Of a stretch of 8,225 nt of DNA, positions 1-6,103 are shown in pieces (the stretch's first letter is position 1; every line of letters begins with the position of its first letter). The notes beneath the pieces are model-generated. The model searched no databases and had not been told where the DNA came from. It worked only from the letters and a program-made list of their open reading frames with translations. The position numbers were made by a program, and so were the translations under genes. The DNA comes from Betaproteobacteria bacterium. GTDB lineage: Bacteria > Pseudomonadota > Gammaproteobacteria > Burkholderiales > Burkholderiaceae_C. Location: the NCBI GenBank assembly GCA_947448675.1, contig CANFOR010000126.1:1-8225 (forward strand). Reading direction: 5' to 3'.

Positions 1-1320
1 GTAATAACGTTCCGCACGTTTTTGCGCGCGTTCGGCGGCTTCTTTCGGCGTTTTGGATCTGCTGGCAGCTTCGGCCACCATGTTGCAGACGATGAATTCT
101 GCCGCTGCGCCCGCCGAGGCATAGCCCAGCTTGCCCGCATAGCCTGCGGGACGCATGTTCTTCACGGCGTCGCGGTAAGGCGTGTTCTTCGGGTCGTCAG
201 TCCAGATCGGGCTCTTGGCATAGGTGGCCAAAGGCGGGGCAATGTAGCCGCCCGCTGCGGTTTGCCAAGGGTCAAACTGCTCTTGCTCCATCATAAAACG
301 CAAGAACTCTTGCGCCGCCTGCGGGTACTTGGTGTACTTCATGATCATTTGGTTAAAGAACAAATGCGACTCCGTGGGCACGCCCACAGGCCCAATCGGG
401 AAGGACGCATGCTGAATATCTTGCGACATTTCTTTGAGCTTTGCTTCGGGCGAGTTTTTAGAAGCGTAGTAGATCGAAATGCCGTTGTTGGTGACGCTGA
501 TCTGCCCGTCTAAAAAGGCTTTGTTGTTGTTGGGGTCGAGCCAGCTCAGAGTGCCCGGGATAAAGGTGGCGTACATCTCTTTGGCGTACTCTAAAGCCTT
601 GATGGTCTCGGCGCTGTCGATCACCACTTTGTTATTGGAGTCGACCAATTTTCCGCCGTGTGACCAAATCAGCCAGTTGGTCCACAGGCCATCGCCAGTG
701 GCATTGCCCAGCGCAAAACCGCCGGGCGTGCCCTTGGCGTGCAAGGCTTTGAGCATGGCCAAAAAGCCATTCGTGTCTTTGGGGAAGCTGTCAAAACCCG
801 CAGCCTTGAGTTGGCTTTGGCGGTAGACCATCATCGAGCCGGCCGAGCCCAGGGCCAGACCGATCCACTTCTTGCCGTCGGGGCGCAAATAGGTTTCGCA
901 GGCCGGGTACCAGCCGCCGTATTTTTTGCCCAGGTAGGTGGCCAAGGCGGTCACGTCGAGCAGCTTCTCGGGGTAGAGGTTGGCATCGTCATTGGTGGAC
1001 AAAATAATGTCGGGGCCCGCACCGGTGTTGGCAGCGACTGCAGCCTTAGGGCGCACGTCTTCCCAGCCTTCGTTGTCAACGCGCACTTCAATGCCGGTTT
1101 TTTCGGTGAAGCGCTTTACGTTGACCATGTAGGCGTCGATGTCGCCCTGCACAAAACGACTCCAGCGCAGCACGCGCAGCTTGGCGCCCTTTTCGGGCTT
1201 GAGGGCAAATGCCTGGGCATGCACGGCAGGCGCAAACAGCGTGGCCGCGCTGCCCACAGAAGCAAGGGCAGCGGCACTGGCCGATCCTTCTAAAAACGTG
1301 CGGCGATTGAAGTTGCTCAT
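1..1320 (-). CDS. ABC transporter extracellular solute-binding protein, CUT1 type, Tat-exported (3' end outside window)
   Basis: This frame stays open for 440 codons from ATG at 1320 to the left edge, so the stop codon lies outside the window. The product should bind a sugar, polyol or similar solute in the periplasm and deliver it to an ABC importer (solute-binding protein family 1). The N-terminus has a twin-arginine motif (NRRTFL, Arg6-Arg7), an Ala-rich hydrophobic stretch and a likely cleavage site after VHA (residue 35), so export is probably by the Tat pathway. The mature part begins with KLRVLRW and contains GPDIILSTND, a pattern typical of this fold. At 440 residues it is near family length, and the Arg/Glu/Ala-rich helix at the edge looks like the normal C-terminus, so little is missing. 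It follows the ATPase gene by 80 bases with its own strong ribosome site. The substrate cannot be read from sequence. Confidence 0.9.
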   Translation of the reverse strand, partial: MSNFNRRTFLEGSASAAALASVGSAATLFAPAVHAQAFALKPEKGAKLRVLRWSRFVQGDIDAYMVNVKRFTEKTGIEVRVDNEGWEDVRPKAAVAANTGAGPDIILSTNDDANLYPEKLLDVTALATYLGKKYGGWYPACETYLRPDGKKWIGLALGSAGSMMVYRQSQLKAAGFDSFPKDTNGFLAMLKALHAKGTPGGFALGNATGDGLWTNWLIWSHGGKLVDSNNKVVIDSAETIKALEYAKEMYATFIPGTLSWLDPNNNKAFLDGQISVTNNGISIYYASKNSPEAKLKEMSQDIQHASFPIGPVGVPTESHLFFNQMIMKYTKYPQAAQEFLRFMMEQEQFDPWQTAAGGYIAPPLATYAKSPIWTDDPKNTPYRDAVKNMRPAGYAGKLGYASAGAAAEFIVCNMVAEAASRSKTPKEAAERAQKRAERYY

Positions 1321-1326
1321 GGTGTG

Positions 1327-1332
1327 TCTCCT
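1327..1332 (-). promoter_or_regulatory. Ribosome binding site of the solute-binding protein gene
   Basis: AGGAGA on the minus strand lies 6 bases before the ATG at 1320. It is the strongest Shine-Dalgarno match seen in the window and fixes the start. The ATPase gene just upstream has no such site. Binding proteins are normally needed in excess over the membrane complex, so the contrast makes sense. Confidence 0.75.
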
Positions 1333-1400
1333 GTTGAATGTGGTTGAAATAAATGCTGAGAAAAAGTGTTGAGAAAGGTCGTGAAAAGAAAGCGAAAAAT

Positions 1401-2474
1401 CTAGGCCAACAGACGCTGGCCGCTGCCCGCGTCAAACACATGGGCGCGCTGCAGGTCGGGCAGAAGGTGCACGGTGCTGCCGGGGGCGAAGTTGTGGCGT
1501 TCGCGGAACACCGCCGACAGGTCTACTCCCTCGTGGCGGCAGGCCACAAAGGTGTCCATGCCGGTGGGCTCCATCACCACCACTTGGGCGGCAATGCCGC
1601 CGCTGCTGGCCAAGCTCAGGTGCTCGGGCCGGGTGCCAAACACCACTGGCTGGCCGTCCTGGCCACCCGCGTTGTGCGGTGCGTCTAAGCGTGTGCCGTC
1701 TTGCAGTTCGACTTGCGCGCCCGCTGCCGAGCGGCGCAGCGTGGCCGGCAAAAAATTCATCGACGGTGAGCCAATAAACCCCGCCACAAATTGGTTGGCC
1801 GGGTGGTCGTACAGCTCCAGCGGGCTGCCCGCTTGCTCGATGCGCCCGTCGCGCATGACCACAATTTTGTCGCCCATGGTCATGGCCTCAATCTGGTCGT
1901 GCGTCACGTATATGGACGTGGTTTTGAGGCGCTGGTGCAGCTCTTTGATCTCGCTGCGCATGGCCACGCGCAACTTGGCGTCGAGGTTAGACAGCGGCTC
2001 GTCAAACAAAAACACCTGAGGGTCGCGCACGATCGCGCGGCCCATGGCCACGCGCTGGCGCTGCCCGCCGCTGAGCTGGCGTGGGTAGCGGTCGAGCAGG
2101 GCGCCCAGGGCCAAGATGCCCGCCGCGCGGCCGACCTTGCTGTCAATGGTGGCCTTGTCTTGCTTGGCCAGCGCGAGTGAAAACGCCATGTTTTCGCGCA
2201 CCGTCATGTGCGGGTAGAGCGCGTAGTTTTGGAACACCATGGCAATGTCGCGCTGCTTGGGCGGCAGGTCGTTGACGCGGGTGTTGCCAATGCGAATCTC
2301 GCCGCCGCTGATTTGCTCCAGGCCCGCGATCATGCGCAGCAGGGTGGACTTGCCGCAGCCCGAAGGGCCGACCAGCACGGTGAAGGAGCCGTCGGGGATG
2401 TCGATGTCTACGCCATGCAGGATGGGGGTTTCACCAAAATTCTTTTTGACTGCTTGGATGCTGACACTGGCCAT
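1401..2474 (-). CDS. ABC transporter ATP-binding protein, MalK/UgpC family (CUT1 importer)
   Basis: This is the ATPase subunit of a sugar or polyol importer, acting on the cytoplasmic face of the inner membrane with two permeases that are not in the window. From ATG at 2474 it has 357 residues, the usual size. Visible motifs are Walker A GPSGCGKST (36-44), Q-loop Gln82, signature LSGGQ (134-138), Walker B ending in Asp158-Glu159, D-loop SNLD and H-loop His192. The C-terminal third has the TOBE-like motif FGTRPEHLSL typical of MalK/UgpC proteins. The frame extends up to an ATG at 2501, but I chose 2474 because MASVSIQAVKK matches the usual family start. The upstream ATG also falls inside an inverted repeat that looks regulatory. 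Neither start has a good ribosome site. The gene precedes the binding-protein gene and probably opens the operon. Substrate is unknown. Confidence 0.92.
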   Translation of the reverse strand: MASVSIQAVKKNFGETPILHGVDIDIPDGSFTVLVGPSGCGKSTLLRMIAGLEQISGGEIRIGNTRVNDLPPKQRDIAMVFQNYALYPHMTVRENMAFSLALAKQDKATIDSKVGRAAGILALGALLDRYPRQLSGGQRQRVAMGRAIVRDPQVFLFDEPLSNLDAKLRVAMRSEIKELHQRLKTTSIYVTHDQIEAMTMGDKIVVMRDGRIEQAGSPLELYDHPANQFVAGFIGSPSMNFLPATLRRSAAGAQVELQDGTRLDAPHNAGGQDGQPVVFGTRPEHLSLASSGGIAAQVVVMEPTGMDTFVACRHEGVDLSAVFRERHNFAPGSTVHLLPDLQRAHVFDAGSGQRLLA

Positions 2475-2493
2475 AAACGTACCCGGGTTCTTG

Positions 2494-2511
2494 CTTTGCA
2501 TGTGCGCAAAG
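2494..2511. promoter_or_regulatory. Operator-like inverted repeat upstream of the ABC operon
   Basis: CTTTGC, six spacer bases, then GCAAAG forms a perfect 6-base inverted repeat, 19 bases upstream of the chosen ATPase start. Size and position suit a repressor site, or a small hairpin in the 5' leader. No regulator gene is in the window to pair with it. The call rests only on symmetry and location. Confidence 0.35.
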
Positions 2512-2552
2512 TAAGCCCAGTTTCGCTAACGTGGCGCATTCAAGCTATCGGT

Positions 2553-2579
2553 GCAAACCACTACGGGGGTTTGCGTAGT
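2553..2579. promoter_or_regulatory. Two interleaved inverted repeats between the methyltransferase and the ABC operon
   Basis: GCAAACC (2553-2559), an 8-base spacer and GGTTTGC (2568-2574) form a perfect 7-base inverted repeat. Overlapping it, ACTACG (2560-2565), an 8-base spacer and CGTAGT (2574-2579) form a second perfect repeat. The two are interleaved and share base 2574, so as RNA they would be mutually exclusive hairpins. As DNA they would be two operator dyads offset by about 10 bases. No T-run follows on either strand, which argues against a simple intrinsic terminator. They lie 28 bases after the methyltransferase stop and about 80 bases before the ATPase start. Confidence 0.4.
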
Positions 2580-2606
2580 TTCCGCCGTAGCCCAAGCCAG
2601 CAGTAT

Positions 2607-3254
2607 TCAAACCGCGCGGCCCCAGACCAAGAGCAAATTGTTGGCGGGCATGCTGTGCAGGGCTTGCAATTGCAGGCCCGCGCGCTGCGCTTCGTGCACG
2701 ACGTCTTCCAAAGCGCGAACGCCCCAAGCGCTGTTGCGCTGGCGCAGGCTAGCGTCAAAGGCCAGGTTGCCCGCGGCCGTGGGCACACCGTTTTGCAAAT
2801 ACGGCCCGTAGGTGACCAGCCGCCCGCCCGGCGCGAGCCGTTGCGCGCTGCCCTGCATCAGTGCGGCGCAGCAGGCCCAGGGCGCAATGTGCAGCATGTT
2901 GGCGCAGTAGATCAGGTCCAAGGGCGCACCAAAAAAGTCGTTGGCGGGGTTTTCAGGGCTTGGCTGAGGGGTCGGTAGCCAAGGGCTCTGCAAAAGGTCT
3001 AGCAGCAGGGCCGGGCGCACATTGGCCAGGCCCGCGCAGTGGGCGGCAATGCCCGCAAAGCCCGCTGCTTCGGCGTCGGTGGGCTGCCACTGCCATTGCG
3101 GCAGCTGAGCAGCAAACCAGGCCACATGCTGGCCCGTGCCCGAAGCCACTTCCAGCGCGCGCCCGCTGGTGGGCAGCAGTTGGCGTAGCCCATCGAGTAT
3201 GGCGTGTTTGTTGCGGTCTGCGGCGGGGCTAAAAGGCGTTGTAGAAGAGTTCAT
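2607..3254 (-). CDS. DUF938 family class I SAM-dependent methyltransferase
   Basis: This 215-residue protein is probably a cytoplasmic SAM-dependent methyltransferase whose substrate is unknown. The family hallmark FSPAADRNK is near the N-terminus (8-16). Motif I is EVASGTGQH (35-43), where SAM binds. LDLIYCANMLHIAPW (112-126) fits the post-motif II region, APGGRLVTYGPY (141-152) is typical of the strand and turn after it, and the C-terminus ends in NNLLLVWGR. Length matches DUF938, the family that includes animal METTL26-like proteins. No clear ribosome site precedes the ATG, but FSPAADRNK normally sits right at the start, so I keep it. It is divergent from the exonuclease gene across 113 bases. 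It lies upstream of the ABC operon in the same direction, but the gap and inverted repeats suggest separate control. Confidence 0.88.
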   Translation of the reverse strand: MNSSTTPFSPAADRNKHAILDGLRQLLPTSGRALEVASGTGQHVAWFAAQLPQWQWQPTDAEAAGFAGIAAHCAGLANVRPALLLDLLQSPWLPTPQPSPENPANDFFGAPLDLIYCANMLHIAPWACCAALMQGSAQRLAPGGRLVTYGPYLQNGVPTAAGNLAFDASLRQRNSAWGVRALEDVVHEAQRAGLQLQALHSMPANNLLLVWGRAV

Positions 3255-3267
3255 AGAGGATAAAAGT

Positions 3268-3315
3268 GGCTGAAAGGCGCATGGAATGTGCGTAAGCAGC
3301 TATGAAAAATATAGC
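3268..3315 (+). repeat. Short intergenic hairpin repeat, copy A
   Basis: This 48-base element matches copy B (6039-6086) at 39 of 48 positions with no gap. It ends in a hairpin of GCTAT (3299-3303), a 7-base loop and ATAGC (3311-3315). An upstream stem of GCGCAT, loop GGA and ATGTGC (one G-U pair) is also visible. It sits in the divergent gap between the methyltransferase and exonuclease genes, so a terminator role is not obvious here. I recall similar AGCTAT-type repeats as frequent in Comamonadaceae genomes, but this is from memory. Confidence 0.6.
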
Positions 3316-3367
3316 GTTTAGGGTGTATGTTGAAACCGTTATGCTCAAGCACCCATGATACGAGCCT

Positions 3368-3982
3368 ATGCCAAGCCACACTAGCCACCACGCCACCCCT
3401 GACAAAGACGCCATCGCCTTGCTGCCTGCCTTCGAGCGCTTGGGGCTGGGCCAGATCAACCTCGTGCACACCGAGGCCCAGGCCCAGGTGGCCTATGCCG
3501 AGCTGGCCAGCGCTCCTGCCTGGGGTTTTGACACCGAATCCAAGCCCACCTTCACGGTGGGCGAGCTGTCTGACGGGCCGCACATCGTGCAGCTTTCTAC
3601 CGCTGCGCGCGCCTGGGTGTTCCAGTTGCACGAGCCGCGCTGCCGCGCCGTGGTGGCCTCTTTATTGGCCCTGGGCGGGATTGCCAAAGCCGGTTTTGGT
3701 TTGGGCGACGACAAAAAACGCATCGTGCACAAGCTGGGTGTAGAACCACTGGGCGTGCTCGACCTCAACCACGTGTTCCACCAGCGCGGCTACCGCAAAG
3801 ACATGGGCGTCAAAGGTGCGGTGGCCGTGCTGTTTGGCCAGCGCTTCATCAAGTCCAAAAAAGCCGCCACCAGCAACTGGGCCAATGTGCAACTGAGCGA
3901 AGCGCAGCTGGTCTACGCCGCCAATGACGCCTATGCGGCGCTGCGCGTGTACGATGCTTTGGCCGCGCGGGGCATGCTATGA
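3368..3982 (+). CDS. DEDDy-type 3'-5' exonuclease (RNase D-like)
   Basis: This 204-residue protein has the ribonuclease H-like 3'-5' exonuclease domain of the RNase D/DnaQ superfamily and should degrade or trim nucleic acid 3' ends with metal ions. The acidic residues appear in order: Asp55 and Glu57 in GFDTES, Asp115 (or 114) in GFGLGDDKKRI, and the DEDDy pair Tyr183 and Asp187 in VYAANDAYAALRVYD. It has only the catalytic domain. The HRDC RNA-binding domains of true RNase D (about 370 residues) are absent, so I give no symbol. Natural substrate (RNA or DNA) cannot be decided. Its stop overlaps the ylqF start in ATGA, implying co-translation. The start is the first suitable ATG and has only a weak GAG-type ribosome site. 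Confidence 0.88.
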   Translation: MPSHTSHHATPDKDAIALLPAFERLGLGQINLVHTEAQAQVAYAELASAPAWGFDTESKPTFTVGELSDGPHIVQLSTAARAWVFQLHEPRCRAVVASLLALGGIAKAGFGLGDDKKRIVHKLGVEPLGVLDLNHVFHQRGYRKDMGVKGAVAVLFGQRFIKSKKAATSNWANVQLSEAQLVYAANDAYAALRVYDALAARGML

Positions 3983-4893
3983 GCATCCAATGGTTCCCTG
4001 GCCACATGCACCTGACGCGCAAGGCCATTGCCGAGCGCGTGAAAGAGATCGACGTGGTCATCGAAGTGCTCGACGCGCGCCTGCCCGGCTCGAGCGCCAA
4101 CCCGCTCTTGGCCGAGCTGACGGGCCATAAACCCACGCTCAAAATTTTGAACAAGCAAGACGTGGCCGACCCGGCGCGCAGCGCCCTGTGGTTGGCGCAT
4201 TACAACGCCTTGCCCGGCACCCAAGCCCTGGGCCTTCAAGCCACAGACGGCTTGGCCACCGGGCGCTTAGCGCAGGCCTGCCAAACACTGTCACCGGGGC
4301 GCGGCGGCCTGGCCAAGCCCATGCGCGTGCTGATTTGCGGCGTGCCCAATGTGGGCAAGTCCACCCTCATCAACAGCCTGACGCACAAGCGCCACGCCAA
4401 AACCGGCGACGAGGCGGGCATCACCAAGCTCGAGCAGCGCATCACCCTGGCCGACGACTTTTACCTGTGGGACACCCCCGGCATGTTGTGGCCGCGCATC
4501 AGCGTGGCGCAAAGCGGCTTTTTGCTCGCTGCCAGTGGGGCCGTGGGCCGCAACGCCTATGATGAAGAAGAGGTGGCGCTCGAACTGCTGGCCATCTTGC
4601 GCCAAGCCTACGCGCCGCTCTTAGAGGCGCGCTTTAAGTTCGCCAACGCCGCGCAAATGCAAGACGAAGAACTGCTAGAAGCCATTGGCCGCCAACGCGG
4701 CGCGCTGCTGGGCAAAGGCAAGATCAACCTGCAAAAAGCCGCCGAAATTGTGATGGGCGAGTTTCGCTCCGCCACCCTGGGCCGCATCACCCTAGAGACC
4801 CCCGCGCAGTTTGCCCAGTGGCAAGCCGCGGCCGCGCTGTTAGAGGCCGAGCGCGCGGCCAAGAAAGCGGCGCGCAAAAAGCCAGATTCATGA
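3979..4893 (+). CDS. ylqF: Ribosome biogenesis GTPase YlqF (RbgA family)
   Basis: This 304-residue protein is a circularly permuted GTPase that, in the studied Bacillus homologue RbgA, acts late in assembly of the 50S ribosomal subunit. The order of GTPase motifs is the permuted one: G4 NKQD (58-61) comes first, then G1 GVPNVGKST (121-129), a G2-like segment GDEAGITK (143-150) and G3 DTPG (165-168). The start MSIQWFPGHM is the diagnostic YlqF opening. The C-terminal region of about 130 residues fits the helical RNA-binding part and ends in a Lys/Ala-rich tail. The ATG overlaps the exonuclease stop, so translation is probably coupled. Cytoplasmic. Family identity is very secure. The exact role in this organism is inferred from the family. 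Confidence 0.96.
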   Translation: MSIQWFPGHMHLTRKAIAERVKEIDVVIEVLDARLPGSSANPLLAELTGHKPTLKILNKQDVADPARSALWLAHYNALPGTQALGLQATDGLATGRLAQACQTLSPGRGGLAKPMRVLICGVPNVGKSTLINSLTHKRHAKTGDEAGITKLEQRITLADDFYLWDTPGMLWPRISVAQSGFLLAASGAVGRNAYDEEEVALELLAILRQAYAPLLEARFKFANAAQMQDEELLEAIGRQRGALLGKGKINLQKAAEIVMGEFRSATLGRITLETPAQFAQWQAAAALLEAERAAKKAARKKPDS

Positions 4894-4921
4894 GCCCCGG
4901 TGAAACAGGCAAAATACCCGC

Positions 4922-5233
4922 ATGACCGACACCCCCACCACCGCCCCAGCCAACGTGCCAAGCGCCCAGCCAACTACTGAGCCCACAACAGCCGCCACCG
5001 AGCGCCCCGCGCTGCCCGACCGCCTCTCGGTCGACCCGCGCAGCCAGCACCATATGCGCGCCGTGTTCGCGCACGAGATTGGCATTCGCCTCAACGGCCA
5101 AGAGCGCACCAATATCGAGGAATACTGCATCAGCGAGCGCTGGGTCAAAGTGCCCGCAGGCAAAACCGTAGACCGCAAAGGCAAGCCTTTGATGATCACG
5201 CTCAAGGGCACGGTCGAGGCGTTTTACAAGTAA
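4922..5233 (+). CDS. DUF3297 family protein
   Basis: This 103-residue protein matches the DUF3297 family, whose function is unknown. The conserved core runs from LPDRLSVDPRS (about residue 30) through GIRLNGQERTNIEEYC and KTVDRKGKPLMITLKG to a C-terminal VEAFYK, and is full length. The first 29 residues are a Thr/Pro/Ala-rich, probably disordered lead of a kind that varies between homologues. There is no signal peptide or membrane segment, so it should be cytoplasmic. It starts 28 bases after the ylqF stop on the same strand and is probably the last gene of that operon. The ribosome site is weak. Confidence 0.9.
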   Translation: MTDTPTTAPANVPSAQPTTEPTTAATERPALPDRLSVDPRSQHHMRAVFAHEIGIRLNGQERTNIEEYCISERWVKVPAGKTVDRKGKPLMITLKGTVEAFYK

Positions 5234-5263
5234 ACGCCCCGCCGCCTCGCCATCTAGCGTTTA
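5231..5263. terminator. Inverted repeat across the convergent stop codons, possible two-way terminator
   Basis: TAAACGC (5231-5237) and GCGTTTA (5257-5263) are perfect 7-base inverted repeats around a GC-rich 19-base centre. The left arm begins with the DUF3297 stop codon and the right arm contains the nitroreductase stop. Three of the seven pairs follow automatically from two facing TAA stops, so only four are informative. The large loop and lack of a T-run make terminator activity uncertain, though the convergent position fits. Confidence 0.3.
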
Positions 5264-5899
5264 GGCTACTTCCGTCACAAACTGCTCGCGCGGGCGGCGC
5301 ACCTTCACCAAGGGGGCCAGCCAGTCGGCACCAGCCTCGCGGTAACCCAGGGGCATGATGGCCACGCTGCGCAGGCCGCGTGCGCCCAGATTCAAAATCA
5401 CGTCCACCGCAGCAGGCTCAAAGCCTTCCATGGGCGTGCTGTCGACGCCCTCAAAGGCCGCCGCCACCAAGGCCGCCCCCAGGCCAATATAGGCTTGGCG
5501 CGCGGCGTGTTCAAAATTGGTTTGCGCCGGGCGGGCCGGGTAGGCGGCCAGCAGCATCTTGCGGTAGTTTTCCCAGCCCTCGCTGGTGTTGCCACGCTGC
5601 GCATTGGTCAGGTCAAACATCATGTTGATGCGCTCGGGCGTGTAGTTGTCCCAGGCGGCAAACACCAGCAGATGCGAGCCGTCGGTAATCTGCGCCTGGC
5701 CATTGGCCTTGGCCCGGATTTGCGCCCGCACCTCGGGGTTGGTGACCAGCACAATCTCATAGGGCTGCAAGCCGCTAGAGGTAGGCGCTAGGCGCGCAGC
5801 TTCCACAATGCGCTCTACGGCATCTGCGGCCACCGCTTTGGCGGGGTCCATTTTTTTGGTGGCGTAGCGCCATTGAAGTTTGTGCAGCAAGTCAGACAT
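5261..5899 (-). CDS. Nitroreductase family protein, NAD(P)H-dependent (NfsB-like)
   Basis: This 212-residue protein should be an FMN-dependent oxidoreductase that uses NAD(P)H to reduce nitro compounds, quinones or related substrates in the cytoplasm. Family signs are RYATKKMDP (11-19), APTSSGLQP (38-46) as an FMN-contacting segment, GLGAALVAAAFEGVDSTPMEG in the middle, and GYREAGADWLAPLVKVRR near the C-terminus. The frame runs open to an ATG at 6046, but I chose 5899: MSDLLHKLQWRYATKK is the usual start and GGAG sits 5 bases before it. The 49 extra upstream residues look unlike any protein. It converges on DUF3297 with a 27-base gap. True substrate cannot be told from sequence. Confidence 0.92.
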   Translation of the reverse strand: MSDLLHKLQWRYATKKMDPAKAVAADAVERIVEAARLAPTSSGLQPYEIVLVTNPEVRAQIRAKANGQAQITDGSHLLVFAAWDNYTPERINMMFDLTNAQRGNTSEGWENYRKMLLAAYPARPAQTNFEHAARQAYIGLGAALVAAAFEGVDSTPMEGFEPAAVDVILNLGARGLRSVAIMPLGYREAGADWLAPLVKVRRPREQFVTEVA

Positions 5900-5904
5900 G
5901 GGTT

Positions 5905-5916
5905 CTCCGGGGGGGG
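5905..5916 (-). promoter_or_regulatory. Ribosome binding site of the nitroreductase gene next to an eight-C tract
   Basis: On the minus strand GGAG (5905-5908) lies 5 bases before the ATG and is directly preceded by a run of eight C (5909-5916). The site supports the shorter start. A homopolymer this long can change length by slippage and could pair with G-rich sequence near the ribosome site, but no effect is shown here. Confidence 0.6.
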
Positions 5917-5940
5917 TAAAAGAGTGGGGGAATGCAGAAT

Positions 5941-5961
5941 GCCCGTGCATTGTGCCCGGGC
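5941..5961. promoter_or_regulatory. Imperfect palindrome in the nitroreductase leader region
   Basis: GCCCG, a mismatch, GCA, a 3-base loop, TGC, a mismatch and CGGGC form an 8-pair hairpin or dyad about 40 bases upstream of the nitroreductase start. It could be an operator or a leader hairpin. The rest of the 204-base gap 5900-6103 holds hairpin repeat copy B and no gene. I could not find a convincing sigma-70 promoter pair here. Confidence 0.25.
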
Positions 5962-6038
5962 TGCACTTTAGCTGGGGAGCGTTTGGCAATTCACAAGGGC
6001 TGTTGAGGCGTTGCAAGTAAGTTTGAAGGGGGCTAAAT

Positions 6039-6086
6039 GGCTGCAAGGCCCGTGGAATATTCGTAAGAAGCTATCAAAAAGCTAGC
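6039..6086 (+). repeat. Short intergenic hairpin repeat, copy B
   Basis: This 48-base element aligns without gaps to copy A (39 of 48 identical). Its terminal hairpin is weaker: GCTA/TAGC pairs with a mismatched closing pair. It lies 17 bases after the stop of DUF924 copy 1 on that gene's transcript. Copy B also aligns without gaps to copy C over 69 bases, reaching into the DUF924 gene (about 50 of 69 identical), so B and C probably arose with the gene duplication. Confidence 0.6.
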
Positions 6087-6103
6087 AAACTTACAACAAA
6101 ACC

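Noticed and set aside
22..1293. Plus-strand open frames of 115 to 184 codons facing the solute-binding protein
   Set aside because: They are shadows in GC-rich sequence. The minus-strand frame has a Tat signal, family motifs and a strong ribosome site, while the plus-strand products match nothing and have odd composition.
2208..2978. A 256-codon plus-strand frame opposite the ABC ATPase and methyltransferase
   Set aside because: It spans two well-supported minus-strand genes and the regulatory gap between them, with no recognisable domain.
5900..6046. A 49-residue N-terminal extension of the nitroreductase from an ATG at 6046
   Set aside because: The extension has no family resemblance and runs through a palindrome, an eight-C tract and the ribosome site of the internal ATG at 5899.
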